Part shown: piece after piece, positions 37,073-46,217 of the stretch | Layout of the letters: each line of letters opens with the position of its first letter | Numbering within the stretch: the stretch's first letter is position 1 | DNA from: Fulvivirga maritima | Lineage (GTDB): Bacteria > Bacteroidota > Bacteroidia > Cytophagales > Cyclobacteriaceae | DNA length: 64,000 nucleotides | NCBI RefSeq assembly: GCF_021389955.1 | Contig: NZ_CP089980.1 | Location: 247,501-311,500, forward strand | Direction: 5' to 3' | Notes under the pieces: model-generated | Told to the model about the DNA's origin: nothing | Seen by the model: the letters and a program-made list of their open reading frames with translations, nothing else | The model's database searches: none | Made by a program: the position numbers and the translations under genes

Positions 37073-38350
37073 CTACCTCTTAAACACCTCTCCACCTTTC
37101 ATCACAAACACCACGTCTTCCATAGTGTGGATATTTTTTAATGGATTTTCATTCACAGCTATTATGTCTGCCTTTTTACCCTTTTCAATAGAGCCGTATT
37201 TCTGATCAATTTTAAGCATTTGTGCAGGAATTATGGTTGCCGACTGAATAGCCTTCATCGAAGGCATGCCCACCTCCACCATATACCCAAATTCCTTTCC
37301 GTTATCTCCATGAGGGAATACTCCTGCATCTGTACCAAAAGCAATTTTAACACCTCTTTTATAAGCTTCAGCAAAGGTGCTTTGTATCTTCGGGCCAATA
37401 GCCAATGCTTTAGGCACTACCAGCGCAGGATAAAAACCATCAATTTTTGCCTTTTCCGCTACAAACTTGCCGGCCGAAATGGTAGGCACATAATAGGTGC
37501 CTTTTTCTTTCATCAAATCCATAATTTCAGGAGTCATCAGGGTACCATGCTCAATAGAAGTAATCCCTGCCTGTACGGCACGTTTCATCCCCTCAGCTCC
37601 ATGCGCGTGCGCCGCGGTGATCATTCCATATTCATTAGCCGTTTGTACAATGGCCTCTAGCTCATCCATTTGAAATTGAGGGCCAGAACCATCTTTAGCA
37701 ACACTCAGCACACCTCCTGTAGCAGTTATTTTTATCACATCTGCTCCATTTTTATATCTCTGGCGTACCGCTTTTCTTGCTTCATAAGGCCCATTAATAA
37801 CACCGTCATGCGGCCCTGGGTCTCCCATCAGATCATGCCTGTAACTATTAGTAGGGTCGGCATGGCCGCCGGTGGTGGCTATAGACTTACCTGCAGAATA
37901 TATTTTAGGTCCAACTACTTTGCCTGAATTAATAGCATCTCTTAAAGCTGTATTAACTCCGCTTCCACCCAGATCTCTAACGGTAGTAAACCCTGCCATC
38001 AGAGTACGCTTAGCATATACTGTGGCATTAAAAGCGATATCAGCCTCATTTAACTTAAATTCATCAATATAAGAAGTTGGGCTGGCTTCCCCCTCCAGGT
38101 GAACATGCATATCCATCAGTCCTGGCAAAACTGTTTTATCTTTTAAATCGATGATTTGATCTCCTGAGACTGGCTTAGCATACCCCTTTTTTACTTCTAC
38201 AATCTCATCAGCAACCACCACAATAGTCATCTCCTGCTGCACCTTGTCACTTTTGCCATCTATCAGGTTTCCACAATAAATCAATGTTTTTTGAGCATAG
38301 AGAACATTCGCCATCAATAAGCTCAATAGGAGTAGGTAGATCTTTTTCAT
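37073..38350 (-). CDS. Secreted amidohydrolase-family metal-dependent hydrolase
   Basis: 425 residues from ATG 38350 ([13 protein letters not shown]), a signal peptide cut near VLYA-Q; six extra codons upstream are possible. Urease-type TIM-barrel metal site: MDMHVHLEG (HxH), the lysine in [20 protein letters not shown] and EHGTLM histidines, and the aspartate in [11 protein letters not shown]. The N-terminal small domain has [13 protein letters not shown], and the C-terminus [13 protein letters not shown] is typical. Relatives hydrolyse dipeptides (Xaa-Pro/Lys dipeptidase-like) or imidazolonepropionate; the substrate here cannot be told. It follows eutC by 35 nt on the same strand, so it may belong to the ethanolamine transcript. 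Confidence 0.88.
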   Translation of the reverse strand: MKKIYLLLLSLLMANVLYAQKTLIYCGNLIDGKSDKVQQEMTIVVVADEIVEVKKGYAKPVSGDQIIDLKDKTVLPGLMDMHVHLEGEASPTSYIDEFKLNEADIAFNATVYAKRTLMAGFTTVRDLGGSGVNTALRDAINSGKVVGPKIYSAGKSIATTGGHADPTNSYRHDLMGDPGPHDGVINGPYEARKAVRQRYKNGADVIKITATGGVLSVAKDGSGPQFQMDELEAIVQTANEYGMITAAHAHGAEGMKRAVQAGITSIEHGTLMTPEIMDLMKEKGTYYVPTISAGKFVAEKAKIDGFYPALVVPKALAIGPKIQSTFAEAYKRGVKIAFGTDAGVFPHGDNGKEFGYMVEVGMPSMKAIQSATIIPAQMLKIDQKYGSIEKGKKADIIAVNENPLKNIHTMEDVVFVMKGGEVFKR

Positions 38351-38385
38351 AAAGTAAAATATAATCAAAAAACCAATATCACAAG

Positions 38386-39147
38386 TCAGGCATTGAGATT
38401 CCCCATATTGTCTTTGAGTTTTACGCCAGATATTTTCTTAGAAAAGGCCTCCTGAATAATATAAAAGATTTTATCTGCGGCGGCGGGGTATACCAAGCCA
38501 TTAGGTCTGATATTAGAAATACAGTTTCTACTTTCATCAGTAAGGCCTTTATTAGGCTTGTAGGTTAGGTAGGCACCCAGGCTCTCCGGGGAGCTTAACC
38601 CTGGCCTTTCTCCTATAAGTATGAGCGATAGCCCGGCATGTAATCGCTCTCCAATATCATCTGCAAGGGCCACCCTGCTTTGCTCTGCGATTATTATGGG
38701 AGCGACTGTTTTATGAGCCTCTTGCAGCTTTGGCAGCAACTCTTTTAATAGTGGCACGGCATGCTTATTCACTGCTGAAGATGAAAGCCCATCTGCCAGG
38801 ATGATCACCACATCAAAGCCTGAATGATTAATTTCATCTAATTTCTTAGCAGAGGCATCATTTAAAAATTTGCCTAAATCAGGCCGTTTTAAATATTGCT
38901 CTCTATTTTCGACCTTACTGCTTACACAAATCACCTGCTGAGGCAAGGCCTCCACCTCCGCTTTTAGCTTTTCAATATCTAAATGAGAATAAACGGCATC
39001 TCTGGCATGTGCATGAGCCATTTGAAAAGCCAACGACTCTTTCAAAGGTATGCTAGTGCCATTTCTACCTAAAACTATTCGGGCTGAAGTATATTCTTTC
39101 AAGTTCTTCCATTGGTCTGGTTGATTATTAGGCGCAGGTTTATCCAT
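38386..39147 (-). CDS. eutC: Ethanolamine ammonia-lyase small (light) subunit
   Basis: 253 residues. With EutB forms the adenosylcobalamin-dependent lyase that converts ethanolamine to acetaldehyde and ammonia. The family pattern [28 protein letters not shown], a [16 protein letters not shown] strand and [20 protein letters not shown] are clear; this subunit provides much of the B12-binding surface. Two nucleotides downstream of eutB, so coupled. No EutA reactivase in the window. Confidence 0.95.
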   Translation of the reverse strand: MDKPAPNNQPDQWKNLKEYTSARIVLGRNGTSIPLKESLAFQMAHAHARDAVYSHLDIEKLKAEVEALPQQVICVSSKVENREQYLKRPDLGKFLNDASAKKLDEINHSGFDVVIILADGLSSSAVNKHAVPLLKELLPKLQEAHKTVAPIIIAEQSRVALADDIGERLHAGLSLILIGERPGLSSPESLGAYLTYKPNKGLTDESRNCISNIRPNGLVYPAAADKIFYIIQEAFSKKISGVKLKDNMGNLNA

Positions 39148-39149
39148 AA

Positions 39150-40529
39150 CTATAAATGGTTTAGACTTTCTAAAAGATGTGTTGACTGAGCACTACTTAT
39201 CTTACCTTGCTCATCCATAATGCCAAAATTTAGCAACCACTTTTCAAACTCCGGAGCGGGTTTCAAGCCCAGCACTTGCCTTACATACAGGGCATCATGA
39301 AAAGACGTAGACTGATAATTCAGCATAATATCATCGGCACCAGGAACGCCCATAATGTAATTGCAGCCTGCTACTCCCAACAGCGTCAACAGGTTATCCA
39401 TATCATCTTGATCGGCCTCCGCGTGATTCGTATAGCAGATGTCCACCCCCATAGGCAAGCCCATGAGCTTACCGCAGAAATGATCTTCTAAGGCCGCTCT
39501 TATAATCTGCTTGCCATCATATAGATATTCTGGGCCTATAAAACCTACCACAGTATTGACTAACAGCGGACTATACCTCCTGGCCACAGCATAAGCTCTT
39601 ACTTCACAGGTCTGCTGGTCCAGATCATGATGAGCACCGGCAGAAAGACAGCTACCCTGACCAGTTTCAAAGTACATTACATTATCTCCTACCGTGCCTC
39701 GTTTTAAAGAGCGAGTGGCTTCCAAAGCCTCATCTAAAAGCTTAAGGTCAATCCCGAAGCTTTTATTGGCAGCTTCTGTCCCCGCTATCGACTGAAAATT
39801 AAGGTCTACCGGCGCATTAGCCTCTATAATTTCCATAGTGGTAGTAACATGGCAAAGCACGCAGGTCTGGGTAGGGATTTCATATTTTTGAATAAACATA
39901 TCCAACACCTCTAACAATTGCCTCACTCTTGCAGGACTATCACTAGCGGGGTTAATCCCAATTACCGCGTCTCCACTGCCATACATCAGTCCATCTAAAA
40001 TACTAGCGGCTATTCCTTTTATATCATCTGTAGGGTGATTAGGCTGCAATCGGGTAGAAAAACAGCCCTTTAAACCCAATGTATTACGAAAGCGGGTGAT
40101 CACCTCACATTTTTTAGCAACCGCTATTAGCTCCTGATTCCGCATAAGTTTACTAACAGCTGCCACCATTTCCGGGGTTAATCCAGGAGATAGGTTAGCA
40201 ATATCTGCTCCTGCAGTTTCTTCAGAAAGCAGCCAATCTCTTAAATCGCCTACCGTAAAAGAATTCACCTTTATAAAGCTTTCTTTATGATGCGTGTCTA
40301 TAATTAGGCGGGTCACCTCATCTTTTTCATAATCAATAAGGTGTTCAATCAGGAACTGCTTCAGAGGCACATCGGCCAGCACAATCTGGGCTGCAATGCG
40401 CTCTTCATAGGTTTTAGCTGCCACACCCGCCAGCACATCACCAGATCGATGTGGTGAAGCTTTGGCCATCAGCTGCCTTAGGTTTACAAAATTATAGGTA
40501 TTGTTTTTTACAGTATACTTATAAACCAT
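39150..40529 (-). CDS. eutB: Ethanolamine ammonia-lyase large (heavy) subunit
   Basis: 459-residue TIM-barrel catalytic subunit. Motifs: RSGDVLAGVAAKTYEERIAAQ, CFSTRLQPNHPTDD, YGSGDAVIGINPASDSP, VLCHVTTTMEIIE, TGQGSCLSAGAHHDLDQQTC (20 residues), VNTVVGFIGPEYLY and CYTNHAEADQDDMD, all characteristic of EutB. Length matches the roughly 450-residue family. Lies 4 nt after the ethanolamine permease gene and 2 nt before eutC. Confidence 0.97.
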   Translation of the reverse strand: MVYKYTVKNNTYNFVNLRQLMAKASPHRSGDVLAGVAAKTYEERIAAQIVLADVPLKQFLIEHLIDYEKDEVTRLIIDTHHKESFIKVNSFTVGDLRDWLLSEETAGADIANLSPGLTPEMVAAVSKLMRNQELIAVAKKCEVITRFRNTLGLKGCFSTRLQPNHPTDDIKGIAASILDGLMYGSGDAVIGINPASDSPARVRQLLEVLDMFIQKYEIPTQTCVLCHVTTTMEIIEANAPVDLNFQSIAGTEAANKSFGIDLKLLDEALEATRSLKRGTVGDNVMYFETGQGSCLSAGAHHDLDQQTCEVRAYAVARRYSPLLVNTVVGFIGPEYLYDGKQIIRAALEDHFCGKLMGLPMGVDICYTNHAEADQDDMDNLLTLLGVAGCNYIMGVPGADDIMLNYQSTSFHDALYVRQVLGLKPAPEFEKWLLNFGIMDEQGKISSAQSTHLLESLNHL

Positions 40530-40533
40530 ACGC

Positions 40534-41871
40534 TTAGAGTTCCTTTTCTAATAACAAGTCTGCCTTTATCTTGCTTTTATGCTTTCCTAATACAACATAA
40601 ATAAGCATGATAATGATCAGTGCCAGAAAGAAAATCAAACTAAGAAATGGATTATACCAAATGATGGCCACCAGACTAATACAGCAAAGCAGCAAGGCAA
40701 TAGCCGGAAACCAAGGGTAAAATGGTGCTTTAAAAGGTCTTTCGAGTTCAGGCTCTTTTTTTCGTAATACAAAAAGACTCACCATACTTATAATATACAT
40801 TACCAAAGCTCCCAGCACACTCATTATTATTACCTGATCAGTAGTTCCCGATAGCAAAGCCACACAGCCAACTACTCCACCAGCTACCAAAGCCCAGTGT
40901 GGAGTTCTAAATTTTTTATTCACCTTGCCTAACACAGGAGGTAGATAACCAGCCCTTGCTAAAGCAAACAGCTGCCTTGAATAACCTATAATTATACCAT
41001 GAAAAGAGGCTATTAATCCGAATAAGCCAATACTCGCAAATAGCTTGGTCCACGAATTATCTTTGCCTAAAACTACACTTAGCGCTTCTGGAAGGGGATA
41101 ATCAATATCACTCAAATTTCTCCAGCTGGTTACGCCGCCAGTGAGCACCATGACTCCCAGCGCCAGTAAAACCAGTGTAATAAGACTATAAATATATCCT
41201 TTCGGGATGTTCCTTTTGGGCTCTTTCACTTCTTCCGCCACCATAGCCACTCCTTCTATGGCCAGGTAAAACCATATAGCGAATGGCAAAGCAGCAAACA
41301 CTCCAGACCAACCAAAAGGCATAGGTTCGCTCATAAAAGTGTCTACCTTAAAATCAGGAGCCACTAAGCCCATATACAACATAAGCTCAGCCACAGCCAG
41401 CAACGTGACTACCAATGAAAATACCGCTGACTCCTTGATTCCTAATAGGTTAATGCCTATAAAAACGACAAAACAAGCAATAGAAGTGGGTAAAATAGGT
41501 ATGGCAGGATGCAGAAAATGCAGATAACTACTAAGCGCTAAAGCAATAGCTGGCGGAGCAAATAAGAATTCTATTAAAGTGGCATAGCCCGCAATAAACC
41601 CTCCCATAAAGCCAAAGGCACGATAAGAGTAGGCAAATGGACCTCCGGCATGAGGTATAGATGAGGTAAGCTCGGTAAAGCTAAAAATAAAGGTGACATA
41701 CATAAGGGTAACTATGAGCGTGGCTATGAGAAAGCCAACCGTGCCAGACACACCCCAGCCATAGTTCCACCCAAAATATTCTCCTGAAATAACGAGGCCT
41801 ACAGCAATAGCCCACAAATGGACCGGACGCAACACTTTCCTTAGACCGGGTTCTTCGGACTGATGATTCAT
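40534..41871 (-). CDS. Ethanolamine permease, APC superfamily (Eat-like)
   Basis: 445 residues, about 12 predicted membrane helices. It opens with LRKVLRPVHLWAIAVGLVIS and GEYFGWNYGWGVSG, the N-terminal signature of ethanolamine permeases, with HAGGPFAYSYRAFGFMGGF and PFAIWFYLAIEGVAMVAEEV also conserved. Imports ethanolamine across the inner membrane by proton symport or exchange. Immediate eutB-eutC context makes the substrate assignment firm. First gene of the cluster; the methyltransferase gene is 33 nt upstream on the same strand. Confidence 0.93.
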   Translation of the reverse strand: MNHQSEEPGLRKVLRPVHLWAIAVGLVISGEYFGWNYGWGVSGTVGFLIATLIVTLMYVTFIFSFTELTSSIPHAGGPFAYSYRAFGFMGGFIAGYATLIEFLFAPPAIALALSSYLHFLHPAIPILPTSIACFVVFIGINLLGIKESAVFSLVVTLLAVAELMLYMGLVAPDFKVDTFMSEPMPFGWSGVFAALPFAIWFYLAIEGVAMVAEEVKEPKRNIPKGYIYSLITLVLLALGVMVLTGGVTSWRNLSDIDYPLPEALSVVLGKDNSWTKLFASIGLFGLIASFHGIIIGYSRQLFALARAGYLPPVLGKVNKKFRTPHWALVAGGVVGCVALLSGTTDQVIIMSVLGALVMYIISMVSLFVLRKKEPELERPFKAPFYPWFPAIALLLCCISLVAIIWYNPFLSLIFFLALIIIMLIYVVLGKHKSKIKADLLLEKEL

Positions 41872-41904
41872 AAAAGGTTAGGTTTTAGGTTTAGTTTTAT
41901 TTAA

Positions 41905-42597
41905 TCAACTAAACGGCTGAAGTACTGCCAGGTACTCATCTTCTTCCCCTTCAAACACCACATAGGTGGCCCAACCCACTTCTGCAGCTACGCGCTGCAA
42001 GGTATCCTGATCAATATAAAGCCATTTAAACAGTTCTCCTTGTTCCTGCTTATATTCAAACTGATATTCTACTTGTCCATAATAGTAGTCAGGATATTCT
42101 CCTTCTTCATACAAGTATTCAATATCACTGGAATCTATAATTATACGGCCATTTTCAGTGAGTAGCGTTCTGGCAAAAGTGAGGAAATTTTTAAATGCCC
42201 GTAGTGTTCCCAAAATTCCGGTTCCGTTCATCAGCATCAGGATGGTATCATACTTACGATCTGGACGATACTTCAACAGGTCTGAATGTACAATATTTCT
42301 GACCCCTCGCTGACTCATCACTTTGCATGCCTTTTTAGAACTGTCAAGCGCTACAGTATGGAGCTTATCTTGCAACATAAGGGTATGCACACCCGCTCCT
42401 GCACCAACATCCAACACTACACCATCACATAATTCTATAGCATAGTTCTCCATATCAGATAGATCATCTGGCTCCCTAAAAAACACCTCTACAGGCATCT
42501 CTTCGGGCTCTCCGTAATTATTATGAATAAGGAGAGGTGGCTCAAACGTACCATTATGATAGTCTAGCAATGCTTGACCATATACATCTTCTGGCAT
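41905..42597 (-). CDS. Class I SAM-dependent methyltransferase
   Basis: 230 residues. SAM-binding motif I VLDVGAGAGVHTLML, motif II LHTVALDSSKKACKVMSQRG, motif IV YDTILMLMNGTGI, then a strand-helix region with RIIIDSSDIEYLYEEGEYPD. The Asp-Ser-Ser acidic post-motif differs from DNA methyltransferases; small-molecule methylation is likely, but the substrate is unknown. Same strand as the ethanolamine genes with a 33-nt gap, so possibly in their transcript. Confidence 0.8.
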   Translation of the reverse strand: MPEDVYGQALLDYHNGTFEPPLLIHNNYGEPEEMPVEVFFREPDDLSDMENYAIELCDGVVLDVGAGAGVHTLMLQDKLHTVALDSSKKACKVMSQRGVRNIVHSDLLKYRPDRKYDTILMLMNGTGILGTLRAFKNFLTFARTLLTENGRIIIDSSDIEYLYEEGEYPDYYYGQVEYQFEYKQEQGELFKWLYIDQDTLQRVAAEVGWATYVVFEGEEDEYLAVLQPFS

Positions 42598-42778
42598 ACA
42601 AACGTGACTTTAACCTAGCCATATCAATACTGTTACATAAGGCTAAGCGATAAATATATCTGAATTTCATTAATTATACCACTAATTATAGCATCTACCT
42701 GAAATTAACATGAAACAACCTGCTTTTCATGATGACATTTTTCAAGATTATCATTTACTTTATCGTTTAACTTTTATT

Positions 42779-43363
42779 ATGAATCTTCTTGCACACGCTT
42801 ATTTATCCGGAGATAACACTCAGATTCTGGTAGGAAACCTTATCGGGGACTTTGTGAAAGGGAAAAGGTATGAGCAATATGAAGGCGACTTACAAAAAGG
42901 AATTTTACTCCATCGACAGATCGACGAATACACTGACACCCACCCAATAGTCATCCAAAGCAAACGTCGTCTTTCTGAAAAGTACAGGCACTACAGCGGT
43001 GTAATAGTAGATCTGTTTTATGATTACTTTCTGGCCTCTCAGTGGCAAAAGCATCACCACACCAGTTTAGAACAGTTTTCCGCACAGGTATATGAATCTT
43101 TAAAAACTTTATCTGAACATATTCCCAAAAAGGCCAATGAAATGTTTGGCTACATGGAGCGAGGCAACTGGTTACTTAACTATAGGGAGGTTAAAGGCAT
43201 AGACAGTGCCTTAACAGGACTTTCTCACAGAACAAAATTTCTTTCTAAAATGGAGCAAGCGGCAGATGACCTAGTAGCCTCTAAGGAAGAATTTAAAGAG
43301 GAATTTGATGAATTTTTCCCTCAGATAAAAGCCTTCACTGAAGAGTGGATGCGCCATAACTAA
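42779..43363 (+). CDS. ACP phosphodiesterase-like protein (AcpH/DUF479 family)
   Basis: 194 residues from ATG 42779 (MNLLAHAYLSGDNTQILVGN). The family signature NLLAHAYLS, VGNLIGDFVKGKRYEQY and the metal-binding LHRQIDEYTDTHPIV, then VDLFYDYFLASQW, are conserved. E. coli AcpH removes the 4'-phosphopantetheine arm from acyl carrier protein; the HD-like fold and Asp/His residues fit. The frame is open upstream to 42710, but those 23 extra residues are not family-like, so the internal ATG is preferred. Divergent from the methyltransferase gene. Confidence 0.85.
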   Translation: MNLLAHAYLSGDNTQILVGNLIGDFVKGKRYEQYEGDLQKGILLHRQIDEYTDTHPIVIQSKRRLSEKYRHYSGVIVDLFYDYFLASQWQKHHHTSLEQFSAQVYESLKTLSEHIPKKANEMFGYMERGNWLLNYREVKGIDSALTGLSHRTKFLSKMEQAADDLVASKEEFKEEFDEFFPQIKAFTEEWMRHN

Positions 43364-43417
43364 ACAATTATCGGTTCACAGCGTAATTAGAATAACTGCT
43401 AAAACCATCGGTTTTAT

Positions 43418-43425
43418 TAATTTTG
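43418..43425 (+). promoter_or_regulatory. Candidate -7 promoter element
   Basis: TAATTTTG matches TAnnTTTG exactly, 26 nt upstream of the 122-residue gene's ATG; the -33 site reads ACTG, a partial match. It makes this gene monocistronic together with the downstream hairpin. Confidence 0.55.
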
Positions 43426-43451
43426 CATATCACTAAAATTCAGAAATTGCT

Positions 43452-43820
43452 ATGAACAATGATCCGGAACTAAACGGAAAGTATCTGGGCCAAATATCGG
43501 AAGACTTTGTGGTGGTGGCCGACACGCTTAAAGAAGCCTCTTACCAGATTAGAAAAAGAAAGTTCTCTGATTATCCTATATTCCCTATATCAAAAATAGA
43601 ATTGCCTATCGGTCAATTATTAATTGGCAAAACCGAACTGGCCGTAAACTGGAATTATAATGCTTCTTATTTAGATGAGTTTATACAACGAGAAATAGTA
43701 AGTGATGAAGCTGTTGAGGAATTTAAAGAAGCTTATAAAGATCCTGATGAATTCTGCTGCCTGTTTGTGGTAGATGAGGATTTCACCAATTTCGTATACA
43801 TCCCTTATCCCATAGATTAA
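43452..43820 (+). CDS. Conserved-looking hypothetical protein, 122 residues
   Basis: No family recognised. A small acidic soluble protein with no signal peptide or membrane segment. A mixed alpha/beta pattern is suggested: FVVVADTLKEASYQIRKRKF (strand-helix), a strand-rich middle FPISKIELPIGQLLIGKTEL, then acidic helices and a final strand FCCLFVVDEDFTNFVYIPYP. ATG start at 43452 with its own -7 box upstream and a strong hairpin 8 nt after the stop, so it is its own transcription unit. Confidence 0.75.
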   Translation: MNNDPELNGKYLGQISEDFVVVADTLKEASYQIRKRKFSDYPIFPISKIELPIGQLLIGKTELAVNWNYNASYLDEFIQREIVSDEAVEEFKEAYKDPDEFCCLFVVDEDFTNFVYIPYPID

Positions 43821-43827
43821 GAAATCA

Positions 43828-43864
43828 AGTTATCTCTAAAGCCATAATTACTTTAGAGATAACT
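43828..43864. terminator. Terminator between the 122-residue gene and thiL
   Basis: AGTTATCTCTAAAG pairs perfectly with CTTTAGAGATAACT around a 9-nt loop. It is followed by CTTTAATATTTTT on the plus strand and lies 12 nt from the thiL stop codon, so it may serve both converging genes. GC content is low for a terminator. Confidence 0.65.
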
Positions 43865-43875
43865 CTTTAATATTT

Positions 43876-44910
43876 TTACTGATTAAAGTGATTCCAGCCT
43901 TGAGCCTGTAGTGCCACTTCTCTTTCACCTTTAGTAATCATAATATTACCTGCACTTAGCTCTTGTACATCTCCTATAAAGTGAATATCAGGATGCTTTT
44001 TCAGCTTTTCCATGTCAACTTTAGACACTGTAAAAAGCAGCTCATAATCTTCTCCTCCATTTAAGGTAGCGGTAGTAGCATCAATATTCAGCTCATAACC
44101 GGTATCATAAGTCTGCTTATCAATAGGCAATTTATCTTCAAAAATTCTCATACCAACCTGAGATTGCTTACTGATATGAAACAGCTCTGAAGCCAGACCA
44201 TCAGAAATATCAATCATCGCCGAAGGCACCACTTTTAAATCTTTCAATTCATGTATGATGTCCATTCTGGCCTCAGGCTTTAATTGCCTTTGCACTATAT
44301 AATCATATTTATCTAGCTGAGGTGTCATGTTAGGGTTAGATAAAAACACCTGTTTTTCTCTCTCTAGCACCTGCAAGCCCATGTAAGCGCCTCCTAAATC
44401 ACCAGTAACACAAATCACATCATCTACCTGAGCACCACTTCTTTTAGATATCTTGTCCTTATCAGCTACTCCTACTGCGGTTACAGAAATTACCAGTCCG
44501 CTACCAGAAGAAGTAGTATCTCCACCCACTAAATCTACATTGAAGCTTTCACAAGCAGCCTTCACTCCTCTATAAAGCTCTTCTACAGCTTCTACAGAAA
44601 ACCTGTTACTCAAGCCGAGGCTTATGGTAATTTGCTTTGGAGTGGCATTCATAGCAGCAATGTCAGATACATTTACAGCTACCGCCTTATACCCCAAATG
44701 CTGCAATGGCATAAATGATAGGTCGAAATGAATTCCTTCTAACAGCATATCAGTAGAAAGCACGGTATAATGATCTCCGCTATCTATCAGGGCTGCATCA
44801 TCACCAATACCCAAAGCCGTTTCGCTATTCGTTTTTGTGAAATTCTCACTTAATCTATCAATTAGCCCAAACTCACCTAACTGGCCTATTTCTGTTCGTT
44901 TTTCGCTCAT
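43876..44910 (-). CDS. thiL: Thiamine-monophosphate kinase
   Basis: 344 residues. Phosphorylates thiamine monophosphate to the active cofactor thiamine diphosphate. Family signature GIGDDAALIDSGDHYTVLST, with the metal-binding Asp cluster, then GYKAVAVNVSDIAAMNATPK, DLVGGDTTSSGSGLVISVT, and DISDGLASELFHI and NGGEDYELLFTV. PurM-like fold. Full length. Single gene; divergent from the small lipoprotein gene 190 nt away. Confidence 0.96.
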   Translation of the reverse strand: MSEKRTEIGQLGEFGLIDRLSENFTKTNSETALGIGDDAALIDSGDHYTVLSTDMLLEGIHFDLSFMPLQHLGYKAVAVNVSDIAAMNATPKQITISLGLSNRFSVEAVEELYRGVKAACESFNVDLVGGDTTSSGSGLVISVTAVGVADKDKISKRSGAQVDDVICVTGDLGGAYMGLQVLEREKQVFLSNPNMTPQLDKYDYIVQRQLKPEARMDIIHELKDLKVVPSAMIDISDGLASELFHISKQSQVGMRIFEDKLPIDKQTYDTGYELNIDATTATLNGGEDYELLFTVSKVDMEKLKKHPDIHFIGDVQELSAGNIMITKGEREVALQAQGWNHFNQ

Positions 44911-45053
44911 TATAATATTTTTTAATCATGAAGAAGGCCATTCACCTTCCACTCGTCGATGTATTTCGTCATTTATCTTACAAAGGTAAGCGTATATCTT
45001 CAATCCATGTTCATCACAGGTTACAAATGTGCCCCTCAAGCCTATTTACTGAT

Positions 45054-45071
45054 AATTACCCGCCGGTAATT
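45054..45071. promoter_or_regulatory. Inverted repeat upstream of the small lipoprotein gene
   Basis: AATTACC-CGCC-GGTAATT is a perfect 7-bp inverted repeat 29 nt before the ATG at 45101. It could be an operator or a 5'-UTR hairpin; nothing in the sequence decides. Confidence 0.35.
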
Positions 45072-45100
45072 GATTATAAAACTGAAAGAGAGGAAAGAAG

Positions 45101-45280
45101 ATGAAGACTACAATTAAATATTTCTGTTTATTACTTACCAGCCTGACATTACTTACCAGCTGTGGTCCTAAGCCTCAGTATAAAACTTCTTTAGGAAAGA
45201 AAAAACTTAAGCACTATAACTCTGTGCAGTATGGTACTGAGTCTCCTAAAACGTTTAAAAGCTTTAAGCGTCAGAAGTAA
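45101..45280 (+). CDS. Small lipoprotein, 59 residues
   Basis: ATG 45101 to TAA 45280. A Lys-rich N-terminus and hydrophobic core lead to lipobox LTSC, Cys21, then GPKPQY. With Pro/Lys rather than acids after the cysteine, it lacks the surface-export signal and probably faces the periplasm. The mature part is strongly basic (KKKLKHYNSVQYG, KSFKRQK). GAGAGGAAAG just upstream is one of the few good Shine-Dalgarno sites in the window. Its last 17 bases overlap the end of the convergent methylmalonyl-CoA epimerase gene. Function unknown; the lipobox and ribosome binding site support it as real. Confidence 0.7.
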   Translation: MKTTIKYFCLLLTSLTLLTSCGPKPQYKTSLGKKKLKHYNSVQYGTESPKTFKSFKRQK

Positions 45281-45674
45281 TTTCCTGGCATAGCTCTACC
45301 AATACTCCATTGGTAGATTTAGGATGCAAGAAACACACAAGCTTGTTGTCTGCTCCTTTTTTAGGTTTTTCATTCAGGAGGGTAAACCCTTCCTCTGACA
45401 GTCGTTTCATTTCCGATTCTATATCAGCTACCTCATAAGCAATATGATGTATGCCTTCTCCCCTTTTAGCTATAAACTTAGCTATGGGAGAATCTGCATC
45501 AGTAGCCTCCAAGAGTTCTATTTTAGTATCTCCCAGCTGAAAGAAAGAAGTGCTTACTTTTTCTGACTCCACAGCCTCTAATTTATAAGGCTGCTGGCCA
45601 AAGAGCCTGGCGAAAATATCATTAGAATCTTTAATATTTTTTACGGCTATACCAATGTGCTCAACTTTTATCAT
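45264..45674 (-). CDS. mce: Methylmalonyl-CoA epimerase
   Basis: 136-residue VOC-superfamily enzyme that interconverts (2S)- and (2R)-methylmalonyl-CoA in propionate metabolism. Metal ligands are in VEHIGIAVKNI (His), GEGIHHIAYEV (His) and GVLVELCQE (Glu); FFQLGDTKIELLE and the Lys-rich FLHPKSTNGVLVEL match the family. The mutase that would use the product is not in the window. Its 3' end overlaps the convergent small lipoprotein gene by 17 nt. Confidence 0.93.
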   Translation of the reverse strand: MIKVEHIGIAVKNIKDSNDIFARLFGQQPYKLEAVESEKVSTSFFQLGDTKIELLEATDADSPIAKFIAKRGEGIHHIAYEVADIESEMKRLSEEGFTLLNEKPKKGADNKLVCFLHPKSTNGVLVELCQEITSDA

Positions 45675-45791
45675 AGAATTACGTTTAGGGGATAAGTCTA
45701 GTTTTAGATAACTTTGCTTAAAGTTTGAAACTTTTTAAATTGGGGTGAAGTTTTATTTTAAAATTATTGAAAAAGAATTAGGATTACTGCT

Positions 45792-46205
45792 ATGATGATG
45801 GAAACTTCCGGTGACGTACATGTAGAAGCAGCACGAATTCAGAGAGAGATTAAGAGCCATTTAGGATTAAGGAGCAACGCACTGATGTTTGAATATGGCA
45901 ATATGGAAGGAAAAGTGAAGCTGGATCTGATCACCATCAACCCCAGGCATAATCAATCATTCCTTTTTCACTCTGTAATGGGGTTTGATAAGGTGGATGC
46001 TCTGCAAAAGATGCTGGAGTACGTAAAACATTATAAAGAGAAGGAAAGTAGCTACACTATACAGTGGATAGCCAAAGGAGATAAAGAGCATAATACCTCT
46101 TACTTCAGAGCGAGCGGTGTATATGATGCTTTGGATAAATTATATTATGGCCGTGACTCAAATACCCTCACGGTTTTTAGTGTGGTTCTGAACCCGGTAG
46201 CTTAA
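45792..46205 (+). CDS. Hypothetical protein upstream of an A-type Fe-S carrier
   Basis: 137 residues, no family recognised. Soluble, mixed alpha/beta: a predicted N-terminal helix (GDVHVEAARIQREIKSHLGL), strands ALMFEYGNMEGKVKLDLITI, a helix DKVDALQKMLEYVKHYKEKE, then YTIQWIAKG and a C-terminal strand TLTVFSVVLNPV. Two ATGs in tandem (45792 and 45795). The A-type carrier gene follows after 12 nt, so the two are cotranscribed and may act together. Confidence 0.75.
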   Translation: MMMETSGDVHVEAARIQREIKSHLGLRSNALMFEYGNMEGKVKLDLITINPRHNQSFLFHSVMGFDKVDALQKMLEYVKHYKEKESSYTIQWIAKGDKEHNTSYFRASGVYDALDKLYYGRDSNTLTVFSVVLNPVA

Positions 46206-46217
46206 ATAAAAGAAACT

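Noticed and set aside
45001-45100. Short ORF ahead of the small lipoprotein (ATG 45008)
   Set aside because: About 16 codons, no ribosome binding site and no lipobox or conserved character.
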